A stretch of 64,000 nucleotides of DNA from Actinoplanes missouriensis 431 (GCF_000284295.1 NC_017093.1:8184001-8248000), one strand, 5' to 3'. Numbered from the stretch's first letter, positions 28,172-36,869 are shown. Numbers and translations: made by a program. Notes: generated from the letters alone by a model not told the origin.

Positions 28172-29164
28172 TCACGGACCGAATGCGTCCGGTCGCTTCT
28201 CCAGCAGTTCGTGCAGGGTCGCCTGGATCGTCTCCCGGACCTGGTCGGCGAGGTTGTAGACGACGAGCGGGTCGTCGGCGAACTCGGTCAGATGCGCGGT
28301 CGGGATCGGCGGGCAGAACTGGATCAGCCACTTACTCGGCAGCGGCACCAGACCCAGCGGCCCGAGCAGCGGGAACGTCGGCGTCACCGGGAAGTACGGC
28401 ACGCCGAGCAACCGGGCCAGCGGCTTCAGGTCAGCGAGGATCGGGTACGTCTCCTCGGCGCCGACGATCGCCACGGGGATGATCGGAGTGCCGGTGCGCA
28501 GCGCCGCCGACACGAACCCGCCCCGCCCGAACCGCTGCAGCTTGTAACGCTCGGAGAAGCGTTTCCCGATGCCCTTGAAGCCCTCCGGGAAGACGCCGAC
28601 CAGCTGCCCGCTGGTCATCAGGCGCTCGGCGTCCGGGTTGCAGGCCACCGTGGCGCCGGCCGCCCGGGCCAGCTCGCTCATCACCGGCATCCGGAACACC
28701 AGGTCGGCGCCGAGCAGCCGCAGGTGCCGCTCGTGCGGGTGCTTGTCCCGCATCGCGACGGTGAGCATCAGCGCGTCCAGCGCGATCGTGCCGGAGTGGT
28801 TGCCGACCACCAGGCCACCGCCCTCGGCCGGCACGTTCTCGATGCCGAGCACCTCGGTGCGGAACCAGTCCCGGTACAGAATCTTGAGGATCGGCTGGAA
28901 CACCGTGTCGGTGAGCTCCGGGTCGAAGCCGAAATCGTCCACTTCGTACGCCCCGGCCAGCCGGCGGCGCAGGAAGGCCAGCGCGCTCGCCAGCCGCTCG
29001 TCCCAGACGTCCGGGCTCTCCGCTCCGGACTCCCGGGTGTCGGGAGCCGGGACGGGCTCCGGGATCGGCCGGTTGCCGTTCACCCGCTGCACCGGCGGCG
29101 GTTTCGGCAACTGGAACTCGGCATGTCCGGGCAGCACGTCACGACGGTACTCGTCCTGACTCAC
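28172..29164 (-). CDS. 1-acylglycerol-phosphate acyltransferase-like protein
   Basis: A 330-residue PlsC-family acyltransferase. The acyl-transfer motif is GGGLVVGNHSGTIALDAL (NHxxxxxD). FPEGFKGIGKRF and the downstream block TPIIPVAIVGAEETYPIL match motifs III and IV. An N-terminal extension of 75 residues is Pro-rich (PIPEPVPAPDTRES). It probably esterifies lysophosphatidate or another lysolipid at the membrane. It overlaps the upstream epimerase gene by ATGA. The same pair follows bldN-rsbN in Streptomyces as I recall, so its position is a conserved neighbourhood. Confidence 0.85.
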   Translation of the reverse strand: MSQDEYRRDVLPGHAEFQLPKPPPVQRVNGNRPIPEPVPAPDTRESGAESPDVWDERLASALAFLRRRLAGAYEVDDFGFDPELTDTVFQPILKILYRDWFRTEVLGIENVPAEGGGLVVGNHSGTIALDALMLTVAMRDKHPHERHLRLLGADLVFRMPVMSELARAAGATVACNPDAERLMTSGQLVGVFPEGFKGIGKRFSERYKLQRFGRGGFVSAALRTGTPIIPVAIVGAEETYPILADLKPLARLLGVPYFPVTPTFPLLGPLGLVPLPSKWLIQFCPPIPTAHLTEFADDPLVVYNLADQVRETIQATLHELLEKRPDAFGP

Positions 29165-30252
29165 GACCGGTCGCTTCCCACCGGCACCCGGTCCGGTGTG
29201 GCGTCCGCCCCGGCCCGGACCCGGCGGATGCCGTCCAGAATGGCCTGCTCGGCGGCGGCCAGACGGTCCGCGGTGAGGGTGGAACCGGCCACGTGCGCCT
29301 GGATGAACTCCTCGAACGCGGCAGTCGTGGTGCGCGGGGTGAAGCCGAACTCACGGATCAGGCGGGAGGTGTCCACCACCCGACCGTGCACGAAAAGGTC
29401 GATCTGGTCCAGGCCGATCTGCTCCACACCGAGATTGCGCAGCAGCGACGCGCCGGTGGAGAGCGCCGACTCGGGCAGCGGCAGCGCGACCCGGCCGGCC
29501 CGGCGGACCGCCTGGGCGAGCATCAGGACGCCGGCGCCGGCCACGTTGAACGTGCCGGGATGGTCCTCGATCACCGAGCGGTGCAGGACCTCCAGCGCGT
29601 CCTCGACGTGCACGAACTGGAGGCGGGCGTCCCGGCCTAGCACGGTCGGCACGACCGGCTGGGCGAAGTAGCGGGTCAGCGAGGTCTCGGCCGTCGAGCT
29701 GATCATGGGGGCGAACCGCAGCACGGTCGCGGCCACCTCGGGGCGGCGCCGGCGGAAACCCCTGACATACCCCTCGATGTCGAGGATGTCGCGGGCGAAC
29801 GGCCCGCGCGGCACGGCGCGGGGCTCGGTGTCCTCGGTGAAGACGGCGGGGTCGCGGAACGAGGCGCCGTAGGCCGCCGTGGAGGAACGCACCACGAGTT
29901 TGCGCAGGCCGGGCGCGCCCTGGGCGGCCGCGAGCACCTGCATGGTGCCGATGACGTTCTGTTCTTTCATCGCGGCCCGGCCACCGTGACGGCCGTCGGG
30001 CACACTCGTCACGGCCAGGTGGACGACGGCCTCGGCGCCGAGATCGGCGATGGCCTCGGTGGCCGCGCGCGCGTCGGCCCGGATCCGCTCCACCCCCTCC
30101 AGCAGGCCGAGAAGGCCGGCTGGCGGGTCATGCGGGTCCAGGCCGACAACACGATCGATCCGTGGGTCAGCTGCGAGGCGGGCGGCCACTCGAGCGCCGA
30201 GATAACGGCTGACTCCGGTGACCACGACAACGCTGGGCGGTGAGGTCACCAC
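29161..30252 (-). CDS. NAD-dependent epimerase/dehydratase family protein
   Basis: A 363-residue extended short-chain dehydrogenase. It begins PPSVVVVTGVSRYLGARVA, a nucleotide-binding motif in which the usual GxxGxxG is relaxed. LVVRSSTAAYGASF supplies the catalytic Ser/Thr region, and a YxxxK-like dyad is not obvious. LQFVHVEDALEVLHRSV and GTFNVAGAGVLM follow. Two consecutive GTG codons (30252, 30249) are possible starts, with AGAGG 7 nt before the first. It overlaps the acyltransferase downstream. Substrate unknown; a nucleotide-sugar or lipid head-group is possible. Confidence 0.78.
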   Translation of the reverse strand: MVTSPPSVVVVTGVSRYLGARVAARLAADPRIDRVVGLDPHDPPAGLLGLLEGVERIRADARAATEAIADLGAEAVVHLAVTSVPDGRHGGRAAMKEQNVIGTMQVLAAAQGAPGLRKLVVRSSTAAYGASFRDPAVFTEDTEPRAVPRGPFARDILDIEGYVRGFRRRRPEVAATVLRFAPMISSTAETSLTRYFAQPVVPTVLGRDARLQFVHVEDALEVLHRSVIEDHPGTFNVAGAGVLMLAQAVRRAGRVALPLPESALSTGASLLRNLGVEQIGLDQIDLFVHGRVVDTSRLIREFGFTPRTTTAAFEEFIQAHVAGSTLTADRLAAAEQAILDGIRRVRAGADATPDRVPVGSDRS

Positions 30253-30345
30253 GGGTGCACCTCTCGATGCGAGCCTCGGGACAGGGTCGGCAAGATCCGG
30301 TCGCGGCCGGGCGATGCTCCTCGATTCAGGGCGCCCGGCCGTCCG

Positions 30346-30447
30346 TCACTTGCCGAGACGGCGACGCTGGACGCGGGTCTTGCGCAGCAGCTTGCGGTGC
30401 TTCTTCTTCGCCATACGCTTGCGGCGCTTCTTGACCACGGAGCCCAT
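30346..30447 (-). CDS. Tiny basic bS22/AURKAIP1-COX24-type ribosomal protein
   Basis: A 33-residue protein, MGSVVKKRRKRMAKKKH followed by RKLLRKTRVQRRRLGK. More than half of its residues are Lys or Arg. It matches the small AURKAIP1/COX24-domain proteins that actinobacteria carry in the 30S subunit (bS22). The ATG at 30447 has GAGAGG about 8 nt upstream. The frame is open for 48 further codons but those are not family-like. It lies between the epimerase and the excisionase-type regulator, as in the Streptomyces bldN neighbourhood. Confidence 0.9.
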   Translation of the reverse strand: MGSVVKKRRKRMAKKKHRKLLRKTRVQRRRLGK

Positions 30448-30633
30448 ACGAAAAGCCTCTCGAAACCATGTGGGTGGACCGACGACCCGAAGGCACGGCC
30501 GGTACCGGACTGGACGGCGCCCGGAGCGTGGCGTCACGATCGGCGCGCAGACCCGGGAACCAACCGCTCCAGCGTACCGGGACGATCGCAAGGGGCCAAC
30601 ACGACCCCGGCAGACGCCGGGGGCGGCCGGTCG

Positions 30634-30846
30634 TCAGGCGCTCTGCGAGAAGGCGCCGCGAAGATATTCGTGTACCGCGTGCTCCGGCACCCGGAACGAA
30701 CGGCCGACCCGGACCGCGGTGAGGTCACCGCCGTGCACGAGCCGGTAGACGGTCATCTTGGAAACCCGCATGAGCGCGGCCACCTCGGCCACCGTCAGGA
30801 ACCGTACCTCCGAGAGTCGTTCCTCGGTCTGGGCTGGACCCGTCAT
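30634..30846 (-). CDS. Excisionase-type helix-turn-helix DNA-binding protein (BdtA-like)
   Basis: About 70 residues: a short polar start, then FLTVAEVAALMRVSKMTVYR and LVHGGDLTAVRVGRSFRVP, a MerR/excisionase-type winged helix. Of the small HTH proteins I know it is nearest to Streptomyces SCO3328 (BdtA), found near bldN, rather than to BldC. The start is uncertain: ATG at 30846 or ATG at 30885, neither with a strong ribosome binding site. Its place beside the bS22-like gene keeps the conserved order. The targets are unknown. Confidence 0.82.
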   Translation of the reverse strand: MTGPAQTEERLSEVRFLTVAEVAALMRVSKMTVYRLVHGGDLTAVRVGRSFRVPEHAVHEYLRGAFSQSA

Positions 30847-30990
30847 CTCGTCGCACCGATCCTTTCGCAGGCACGTGCGTGTCATCAGAACGGTATCGAT
30901 ACAGCTGTGACCAACGCGATGCGTTCCGTGAAATGCCTACAAAAAGTCAAGCCCGACACGCCGGATCTGAGAGCTTTTGGCCCTATTGGG

Positions 30991-31890
30991 TTACTTCCTT
31001 GAGGTGATGGCCTTGACCGGCCGTTCGGCGATCCGGCGCATCAGGTAGCCGTACCACTGATCGCCGTAGGGAAGGAAGACGCGGACCGTGTGCCCGCCCG
31101 CGGCGAGACGGGCCTGCTCGTCGGGACGGACCCCGTACAGAAGCTGGAATTCGTACTCCCCGGTCGACCTGTCGAACCAGCGGGCACGGTCCTCACCGAT
31201 CGCGATGAGCCGCGGGTCGTGCGTCGCGATCATCGGGTAGCCCTCCCCCGACATCAGGATGTTGAGGCAGCGCACGAACGACTTGTCGACATCGAGCGCC
31301 GACGGGAACGCCACCGACTCGGGCTCCGCGTACGCCCCCTTGCAGAGCCGGACCCGGGAACCCGCCGTCGCCAGCTCCCGGCAGTCGCCCTCGGTCCGCC
31401 GCAGGTGCGCCTGCAGCGCCGTGCCGGTCCCGGGGAAGTCGCGGCGCAGCTCCAGCAGCGTCTCGAACATCGCGTCGGTGGTGGTGTGATCCTCGGCGTC
31501 CAGGGTCACCGTCGTGCCGGCCTCCGCCGCGGCCGCGCAGATCGCGTGCGCGTGCTCCAGCGCGAGTTTCTCGTCGATCCGCTGACCCAGCGCCGACAGT
31601 TTCAGGCTCACCTCGGCCACCGGGGTCAGGCCCGCCTCGCGCAGCCGGCCCAGGACCGTCACATACTCCTGGCGGACCGCCGCCGCCTGCTCCGCCGTCC
31701 GGGTGTCCCCCCTCAGGTGGTCGAGCGTCACGGCGAGACCGTCGTCGGCGAGCTCCCGGCTCACCCGCAACGCGTCGTCTGCGCTGCCGGCGATGAACCG
31801 CCGCACGAAACCCCTGCTGACAGGTGCTGACTCGGCCAGACGCTCGAGCCGGGACGAGCCGGCCGCGGCGAGAAAGAGGGAACGGAGCAT
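30991..31890 (-). CDS. Proline dehydrogenase
   Basis: A 299-residue FAD enzyme that oxidises proline to pyrroline-5-carboxylate and passes electrons to quinone. The barrel motifs are visible: AEVSLKLSALGQRIDEKLAL, VTLDAEDHTTTDAMFET, VRLCKGAYAEPESVAFP, and the C-terminal EFQLLYGVRPDEQ with RVFLPYGDQWYGYLMRRIAE, whose arginines bind the substrate carboxylate. It is monofunctional, with no P5C dehydrogenase fused or adjacent. It is divergent from the CGNR zinc-finger gene. Confidence 0.92.
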   Translation of the reverse strand: MLRSLFLAAAGSSRLERLAESAPVSRGFVRRFIAGSADDALRVSRELADDGLAVTLDHLRGDTRTAEQAAAVRQEYVTVLGRLREAGLTPVAEVSLKLSALGQRIDEKLALEHAHAICAAAAEAGTTVTLDAEDHTTTDAMFETLLELRRDFPGTGTALQAHLRRTEGDCRELATAGSRVRLCKGAYAEPESVAFPSALDVDKSFVRCLNILMSGEGYPMIATHDPRLIAIGEDRARWFDRSTGEYEFQLLYGVRPDEQARLAAGGHTVRVFLPYGDQWYGYLMRRIAERPVKAITSRK

Positions 31891-31977
31891 GTGCCGAGGG
31901 TAACCTCCGGGCAGGTCGCCAAACGCCGCCGCGCTTCATACATGCCTTACGCGCCAACCTGCGGCTACCGTTGTCGG

Positions 31978-32511
31978 GTGAACTTCGATGCGTACGCCCG
32001 GACGGCAGTCGACCTCGTCAACGCCGGACTGGACGATCTCGCCGGGTTGCGGGCCTTGTTCTCCGGCGAGCAGGGCTACATGCGGGACCAGGTCGCCGAG
32101 AAGGACCTGGCCGCGTTCCGCCGCGCACAGCGCCGGCTGCGCGAGGTCTTCGAGTACGGCACGACCGGTCGCGACTCCGAGGCGGTGCGCGAGCTGAACA
32201 CGATGCTCGAGGCGTACCCGGTGCAGCCGCGCATCTCCGGGCACGACGCCAGCGACTGGCACATGCACGTGGCCAGCCGCGGTTCGTCGGTCAGCGCGGA
32301 GTACCTGGCGGGCGCGGCGTGGGGCCTAGCGGTGTGGCTCTGTGAGTACGGCAGCGCCCGTTTCGGCATCTGCGCCGACGAGCGCTGCGGCAACGTCTAT
32401 CTGGACACGTCGTCGAACAACTGCCGGCGTTTCTGCTCGGAGCGCTGCGCGACCCGGTCCCACGTGGCCGCCCACCGGGCCCGTAAGCGAGCGGCCCTGA
32501 CCCCCGCCTGA
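31978..32511 (+). CDS. CGNR zinc-finger protein (ABATE domain)
   Basis: A 177-residue protein starting VNFDAYARTAVDLVNA, the ABATE-type N-terminal domain. It ends with the CGNR finger CADERCGNVYLDTSSNNCRR and FCSERCATRSHVAAHRARK, a DNA-binding treble-clef-like structure. Such proteins are probable stress-related transcription factors in actinobacteria. The GTG at 31978 is chosen because the family begins here; an open frame upstream is not family-like. It faces the convergent TIM-barrel gene over a hairpin at 32535-32562. Targets unknown. Confidence 0.88.
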   Translation: MNFDAYARTAVDLVNAGLDDLAGLRALFSGEQGYMRDQVAEKDLAAFRRAQRRLREVFEYGTTGRDSEAVRELNTMLEAYPVQPRISGHDASDWHMHVASRGSSVSAEYLAGAAWGLAVWLCEYGSARFGICADERCGNVYLDTSSNNCRRFCSERCATRSHVAAHRARKRAALTPA

Positions 32512-32534
32512 GAGCACCACTGCGCCGCTCGCCA

Positions 32535-32562
32535 CCCCGCCGCAACGCGACGCGCGGCGGGG
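32535..32562. terminator. GC-rich hairpin between convergent genes
   Basis: CCCCGCCGC and GCGGCGGGG flank a 10-nt loop. It lies between the CGNR gene and the sugar-phosphate isomerase-like gene, and may serve both. Confidence 0.65.
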
Positions 32563-32582
32563 GGGACGCTCCGGCGACCCGT

Positions 32583-33401
32583 CTATGCGCGGGGGTTGGT
32601 CAGGGTCGACTCGGCCGGGGCCAGGTGGCGGCGGGCGAACTCCAGCGCCTCGCGCAGATCGGCCTCGCGCGCGGCCCGGCTGGATGCCTTACGCGTGTTG
32701 ATCTCCAGCGCCACCGAACCGGTGAAACCCCGGCCGGCCAGGCTGCGCAGCAGCTCGGCGCAGGGCTGGTTGCCGCGGCCGGGCACCAGGTGCTCGTCGC
32801 GGCCCTCGCCGGTGCCGTCGCCGAGGTGCACGTGTTTCAGCCCGGCGCCCATCTTGTCGGCCATCTCGAGCGCGTCGATCCGGGACGCCGCGCAGTGCGA
32901 CAGGTCGAGCGTGTAGGCGTCGAAGCCGGTCTCGGTGGGATCCCAGCCCGGCGTGTACGGCACGAACCAGCGGCCGGCCATCTTCACCGGGAACATGTTC
33001 TCGATCGCGAACGACAGGTCGGGGTGCCGGCTGCGGACCTGCTCCAGGCCCTCGGCGAAGTTGCGGGCGTAGTCGCGCTGCCAGCTGAACGGCGGGTGCA
33101 CCACCACGGTGGGCGCGCCGAGCGTCTCCGCCAGCTCGGCGGCTCTCGCCAGCCGCTCCCACGGGTCGGAGCTCCACACCCGCTGGGTGACCAGCAGACA
33201 GGGCGCGTGGACCGAGAGCACCGGCACGTCGTAGTGGTCGGCCAGTCCCTTGAGGGCGCCGGCGTCCTGGCTGACGGCATCGGTCCACACCATGACCTCG
33301 AGGCCGTCGTAACCCACCGTGGCCGCCATTTCGAACGCGGCCGCAGTCGGCTCCGGGAAGACCGACGAGCTGGAGAGAAGCACGGGAACGCGGGAACTCA
33401 C
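32583..33401 (-). CDS. Xylose isomerase-like TIM-barrel (sugar phosphate isomerase/epimerase)
   Basis: A 272-residue protein of the AP endonuclease 2/xylose isomerase-like superfamily. Metal-site strands are visible as VVVHPPFSWQRDYARNF, LSFAIENMFPV with the Glu, YTLDLSHCAAS with Asp and His, LKHVHLGDGTGEGRDEH, and SVALEINTRK. These support a divalent-metal barrel. It starts at GTG 33401. It is divergent from the Cys-rich hypothetical gene. The substrate, a sugar or a damaged nucleic acid, cannot be told from the motifs. Confidence 0.82.
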   Translation of the reverse strand: MSSRVPVLLSSSSVFPEPTAAAFEMAATVGYDGLEVMVWTDAVSQDAGALKGLADHYDVPVLSVHAPCLLVTQRVWSSDPWERLARAAELAETLGAPTVVVHPPFSWQRDYARNFAEGLEQVRSRHPDLSFAIENMFPVKMAGRWFVPYTPGWDPTETGFDAYTLDLSHCAASRIDALEMADKMGAGLKHVHLGDGTGEGRDEHLVPGRGNQPCAELLRSLAGRGFTGSVALEINTRKASSRAAREADLREALEFARRHLAPAESTLTNPRA

Positions 33402-33485
33402 CAGTCAAGGGTAGCCGCGTCCGGCACGCACGGATATATCACCTCTAAACGGTCAGGGTCCACCATTGGGCGTACGCTGAGCCGG

Positions 33486-34313
33486 ATGAGCCGCACGCAG
33501 CCGCCCGCCGAGGTCCCGCTCGACTTCCCTCGCGAGTGGATCGAATTTCTCGATCCCGCCGACGAGCAGCACCTCGTCCGCGCCGACCTTACCTGGCTGC
33601 TCTCCCGCTGGACCTGCGTTTTCGGGTCGGCCTGCCGGGGCATCCTGCCGGGCCGGGCGGAGGACGGCTGCTGTTCGCACGGCGCGTTCTTCACCGACGC
33701 GGACGACGAGAACCGGGTGAAGGCGGCCGCCGCGAAACTCACTCCGGAGACGTGGCAGCACCACCGTCGCGGGTTCAAGAATTACACCGAGATGGATTCC
33801 GTCGACGGGACCAAACCCGCACGGCGTACGGCCACCCGATCCGGTGACGGGCCGTGCGTGTTCCTCAACGACGCGGACTTCCCGGCCGGCGGCGGCTGCG
33901 CGCTTCACGCCCAGGCGCTGCGGGACGGCGTGCATCCGCTCGTCTACAAGCCGGACGTCTGCTGGCAGCTGCCGGTCCGCCGGGAACAGGACTGGATCAA
34001 AAGAGCCGACGGTACGAAACTGCTGCAGTCCACTCTGACCGAGTTCGACCGCCGCGGCTGGGGCCCGGGCGGTCACGACCTGGCCTGGTGGTGCACGTCG
34101 TCACCGGACGCGCACGTCGGCACCGAACCGATGTACGTCACCTACGGCCCCGAGCTGACCGCGCTCATCGGCGAGGCGGCCTACGACAAGCTCGCCGAAC
34201 TCTGCGCCGCCCGCCTCAGCTCCGGCCTGATCGCCATCCACCCGGCGACCGCCCTGGCCACAGCCCCGAAAAAACGGGGCGGTCGCGAGCCCGCTTCCCC
34301 CCGCAACACCTGA
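33486..34313 (+). CDS. Cysteine-rich conserved hypothetical protein
   Basis: A 275-residue soluble protein. Its N-terminal part has closely spaced Cys residues (WTCVFGSACRGILPG; EDGCCSHGAFFTD), followed by CVFLNDADFPAGGGCALHAQ, VCWQLPVRREQDW and AWWCTSSPDAHVG. The pattern resembles YkgJ/DUF3109-like putative metal-chelating proteins, where the cysteines may hold zinc or an Fe-S cluster. It starts at ATG 33486. No operon partner is evident. The family assignment is tentative; that it is a real gene is clear from codon use and length. Confidence 0.75.
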   Translation: MSRTQPPAEVPLDFPREWIEFLDPADEQHLVRADLTWLLSRWTCVFGSACRGILPGRAEDGCCSHGAFFTDADDENRVKAAAAKLTPETWQHHRRGFKNYTEMDSVDGTKPARRTATRSGDGPCVFLNDADFPAGGGCALHAQALRDGVHPLVYKPDVCWQLPVRREQDWIKRADGTKLLQSTLTEFDRRGWGPGGHDLAWWCTSSPDAHVGTEPMYVTYGPELTALIGEAAYDKLAELCAARLSSGLIAIHPATALATAPKKRGGREPASPRNT

Positions 34314-34339
34314 CCGGGCACCGCACAGCGGGCCCGCCC

Positions 34340-34627
34340 TCACACACCGGAGAGCTCGTCCGTCAACTCCCGGAGTCGCTGCCGGATCCGAGCGCTGCCA
34401 CCTCGCGGCCGCTCGCGGTCGGCCAGCAGCCACGGGTCCTCGGCATGCGTGAGGTGTTGCAGGTCGAGGCCGGTGAGGGGCGGCACCTCTCGAGCCAGGG
34501 GGCGGGACTCGGCGCAACCACCCGCCCGTCCCCGGCGGACGCGCAGCGGCCTGGAGTGGGCAGCTGGTCGCGTGGCCGGTCGGGGACGGGTCGGGTTCGG
34601 TGGGAGGGTTTCGCTCGTACCCTCCAA
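34340..34627 (-). CDS. Possible small protein downstream of regX3
   Basis: An open frame of 95 codons starting at TTG 34627, 5 bp after the regX3 stop and in the same direction. Its last 45 codons use G or C at the third position as real genes here do, and encode GLDLQHLTHAEDPWLLADRE and ARIRQRLRELTDELSGV, a plausible helix. The first half is Pro/Arg-rich and looks less gene-like, so the true start may be internal. No family recognised. It occupies most of the 319-bp gap 34314-34632. Confidence 0.35.
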   Translation of the reverse strand: MEGTSETLPPNPTRPRPATRPAAHSRPLRVRRGRAGGCAESRPLAREVPPLTGLDLQHLTHAEDPWLLADRERPRGGSARIRQRLRELTDELSGV

Positions 34628-34632
34628 GGTTC

Positions 34633-35316
34633 TCAGGGCTCGAACTTGTAGCCCAGACCGCGCACCGTGACGATGTAGCGCGGGGCCGACGGCTCGGGTT
34701 CGACCTTGGAGCGCAGGCGCTTGACGTGGACGTCGAGGGTCTTGGTGTCGCCGACGTAATCGGCGCCCCAGACGCGGTCGATCAGCTGGCCGCGGGTGAG
34801 GACCCGGCCGGCGTTGCGGAGCAGCAGCTCGAGGAGCTCGAACTCCTTGAGCGGCAGCTGGACGCCGGCGCCGTCGACGGTGACCACGTGGCGTTCCACG
34901 TCCATCCGGACCGGGCCGGCGGCGAGCGTCGGGGTGGTCACCTCGGCGGCCTCGGTGCCCTGGCGGCGCAGCACGGCACGGATCCGGGCGACCAGCTCAC
35001 GCGGTGAGTACGGCTTGGTGACGTAGTCGTCCGCACCGATCTCCAGGCCGACAACCTTGTCGATCTCGCTGTCCCGGGCGGTGACCATGATGATCGGGAC
35101 GGCCGAGCGCTGCCGCAGCTGGCGGCAGACCTCGGTGCCGGACATCTCCGGCAGCATGAGGTCGAGCAGCACGATGTCGGCACCGGTCCGGTCGAACTGC
35201 GTGAGAGCGGAGGTTCCGGTCGCAGCGACCGACACCTCGAAACCCTCTTTACGCAGCATGTACGACAGTGCGTCGGAGAACGACTCCTCGTCCTCGACCA
35301 CGAGCACGCGGGCCAA
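34633..35316 (-). CDS. regX3: Phosphate-responsive response regulator RegX3/PhoP
   Basis: A 227-residue OmpR-family regulator, the same length as mycobacterial RegX3. The receiver has Glu-Asp-Glu near residue 9, phosphoacceptor Asp52 in VLLDLMLPEMSG, and Lys101 in DDYVTKPYSPREL. The winged helix shows LTRGQLIDRVWGADYVGDTK and TLDVHVKRLRSK. It starts at TTG 35316 with GGAAGGAA upstream. It is paired with senX3 just upstream and the two face phoU, the standard actinobacterial phosphate-control block. It would switch on pst and pho genes when phosphate is scarce. Confidence 0.94.
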   Translation of the reverse strand: MARVLVVEDEESFSDALSYMLRKEGFEVSVAATGTSALTQFDRTGADIVLLDLMLPEMSGTEVCRQLRQRSAVPIIMVTARDSEIDKVVGLEIGADDYVTKPYSPRELVARIRAVLRRQGTEAAEVTTPTLAAGPVRMDVERHVVTVDGAGVQLPLKEFELLELLLRNAGRVLTRGQLIDRVWGADYVGDTKTLDVHVKRLRSKVEPEPSAPRYIVTVRGLGYKFEP

Positions 35317-35390
35317 TGTGGTTCCTTCCGTCGTCGGTGGCAGGGCATATCTGAGTTTTCCGGGTGTTGCGGCGGAGCCGCCCGGAGGAC

Positions 35391-36671
35391 TCAGCGCCCG
35401 GCCACACCAGACTCGATCTCAATCGCCGTCGGTGACGGCGAGGGGGCTTCCGGGGGACGCGCAGGTAGGCGCAGGGTGAACGTAGAGCCGTCGCCGAGGG
35501 CGCTGGTGACGTCGACACGGCCACCGTGGTTGGTGGCGATGTGCTTGACGATGGCCAGGCCGAGGCCGGTGCCACCGGTGGAGCGGGACCGTGCCTGATC
35601 AGCACGGTAGAACCGTTCGAAGATCCGGTCGACGTCCTGCGGAGCGATGCCGATGCCCTGATCGGCGACGTCGATCTCGATCCAGTCGTCGCTCTGCCGC
35701 ATGGTGAGCGAGACCTTGGTGTCCTCGCCGGAGTACGCGATCGCGTTCTCGACGAGATTGGTGACGGCGGTGGCGATCTGGCTGTCGTTGCCGTACGCCA
35801 TGGCGCCCTTGGGGCCGTCGTAGACGACCTCGATGTTCTTGGCCGACGACGTGGTGCGGGTCCGGTCCACCACCTCGGCGATCACCCAGTCCAGCGGAAC
35901 CGGCTCCGGGTCCGGCAGCGGCTCGGCCCCCTGCAGGCGGCTGAGCTCCAGCAACTCGCTGACCAGCCGGCCCATCCGGGCCGACTCGTGGTGGATGCGC
36001 TCGGCGAACCGGCGCGCCGCGATCAGGTCCTCGGACTGCGCCTCGGGCGCCGAATCGGGCAGCTGGGTGGCGTCCAGCAGCGCCTCGGCCAGCAGCTGCA
36101 GGGCGCCGATCGGGGTCTTCAGCTCGTGGCTCACGTTCGCCACGAAGTCGCGGCGGACGCGGGCCAGCCGGTGCGACTCGGTCACGTCGGCGGCCTCGAC
36201 CGCGACGTGCGTGGAGTTGAGAGCGACGGCGCGCAGGTGCAGTCCGAGCGGGGCCTGCGTGCCACCGGCGCGGCCTCGCGGCAGGTCGAGCTCCACCTCG
36301 CGACGCACGCCTGTGCGTCGCACCTGCCCCGCCAGGGTACGGAGAATGGGATGCGCGGCGATCGTGCCGGGCGCCCCGCCGGAGCGCAGCAGACCCATCG
36401 CCCGCGCCGCCGGGTTCACCAGCACGGGGTGATCGTCCGAGTCGAGCACGACGACACCGACCCGCAGTGAGTCGAGACTCTTCCGGCCGAGCCCTTTCAT
36501 CCCGTTCTTACCTGCCGGGCGGTCATCGTCCGGTTCGATGGCGGCGCTCCCCTCCAGCGGCCCTTTCGGGTCCGTCTCGCCTTGCCGGCGGACCCGGGCC
36601 AGAACCAGACCCGCCCCCACACCGACGGCGAGCGCGAGCAGGATGAGGCCGACGGCGTACTTCCATTCCAC
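35391..36671 (-). CDS. senX3: Phosphate-sensing histidine kinase SenX3/PhoR
   Basis: A 426-residue membrane kinase. One N-terminal membrane helix (YAVGLILLALAVGVGAGLVL) is followed by a PAS-like domain (VGVVVLDSDDHPVLVNPAAR). The phospho-accepting His182 is in FVANVSHELKTPIGALQLLA. The ATPase domain has N box, IEIDVADQGIGIAPQDVDRI (G1), and STGGTGLGLAIVKHIA (G2). It starts at GTG 36671. A 74-bp gap to regX3 holds the regX3 ribosome binding site. It is divergent from phoU across a PHO-box-like region. Confidence 0.93.
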   Translation of the reverse strand: MEWKYAVGLILLALAVGVGAGLVLARVRRQGETDPKGPLEGSAAIEPDDDRPAGKNGMKGLGRKSLDSLRVGVVVLDSDDHPVLVNPAARAMGLLRSGGAPGTIAAHPILRTLAGQVRRTGVRREVELDLPRGRAGGTQAPLGLHLRAVALNSTHVAVEAADVTESHRLARVRRDFVANVSHELKTPIGALQLLAEALLDATQLPDSAPEAQSEDLIAARRFAERIHHESARMGRLVSELLELSRLQGAEPLPDPEPVPLDWVIAEVVDRTRTTSSAKNIEVVYDGPKGAMAYGNDSQIATAVTNLVENAIAYSGEDTKVSLTMRQSDDWIEIDVADQGIGIAPQDVDRIFERFYRADQARSRSTGGTGLGLAIVKHIATNHGGRVDVTSALGDGSTFTLRLPARPPEAPSPSPTAIEIESGVAGR

Positions 36672-36743
36672 GCTGCGATCGTAGGGTCATTGTTTACCTG
36701 CGCTACAGGGCCAAAAGTACAAATCGGGCCGACGTCGAATAAT

Positions 36744-36800
36744 GTTCACCACTACGCCTGGCGTCGTTCACCGCTGTTCACGTTCGCGCCGCCGGTCACC
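36744..36800. promoter_or_regulatory. PHO-box-like repeats between senX3 and phoU
   Basis: GTTCACC occurs at 36744 and 36766, exactly 22 bp (two 11-bp units) apart. GTTCACG occurs at 36776 and GGTCACC at 36794. Streptomyces PhoP boxes are 11-bp direct repeats of GTTCACC type. The 10- and 18-bp later steps are not perfect, so the exact protected units are open. The site would let RegX3/PhoP control both the kinase operon and phoU. Confidence 0.65.
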
Positions 36801-36869
36801 CATAGCGTGGGGCATGACAACCGGCCGCCCGAATCTCGGGCCGGCCCTGAGGAGCACCGGGATACAGAC

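Noticed and set aside
30634..30846. BldC
   Set aside because: The HTH has SKMTVYRLVHGGDL rather than the BldC pattern, and the neighbours match the bdtA (SCO3328) locus.
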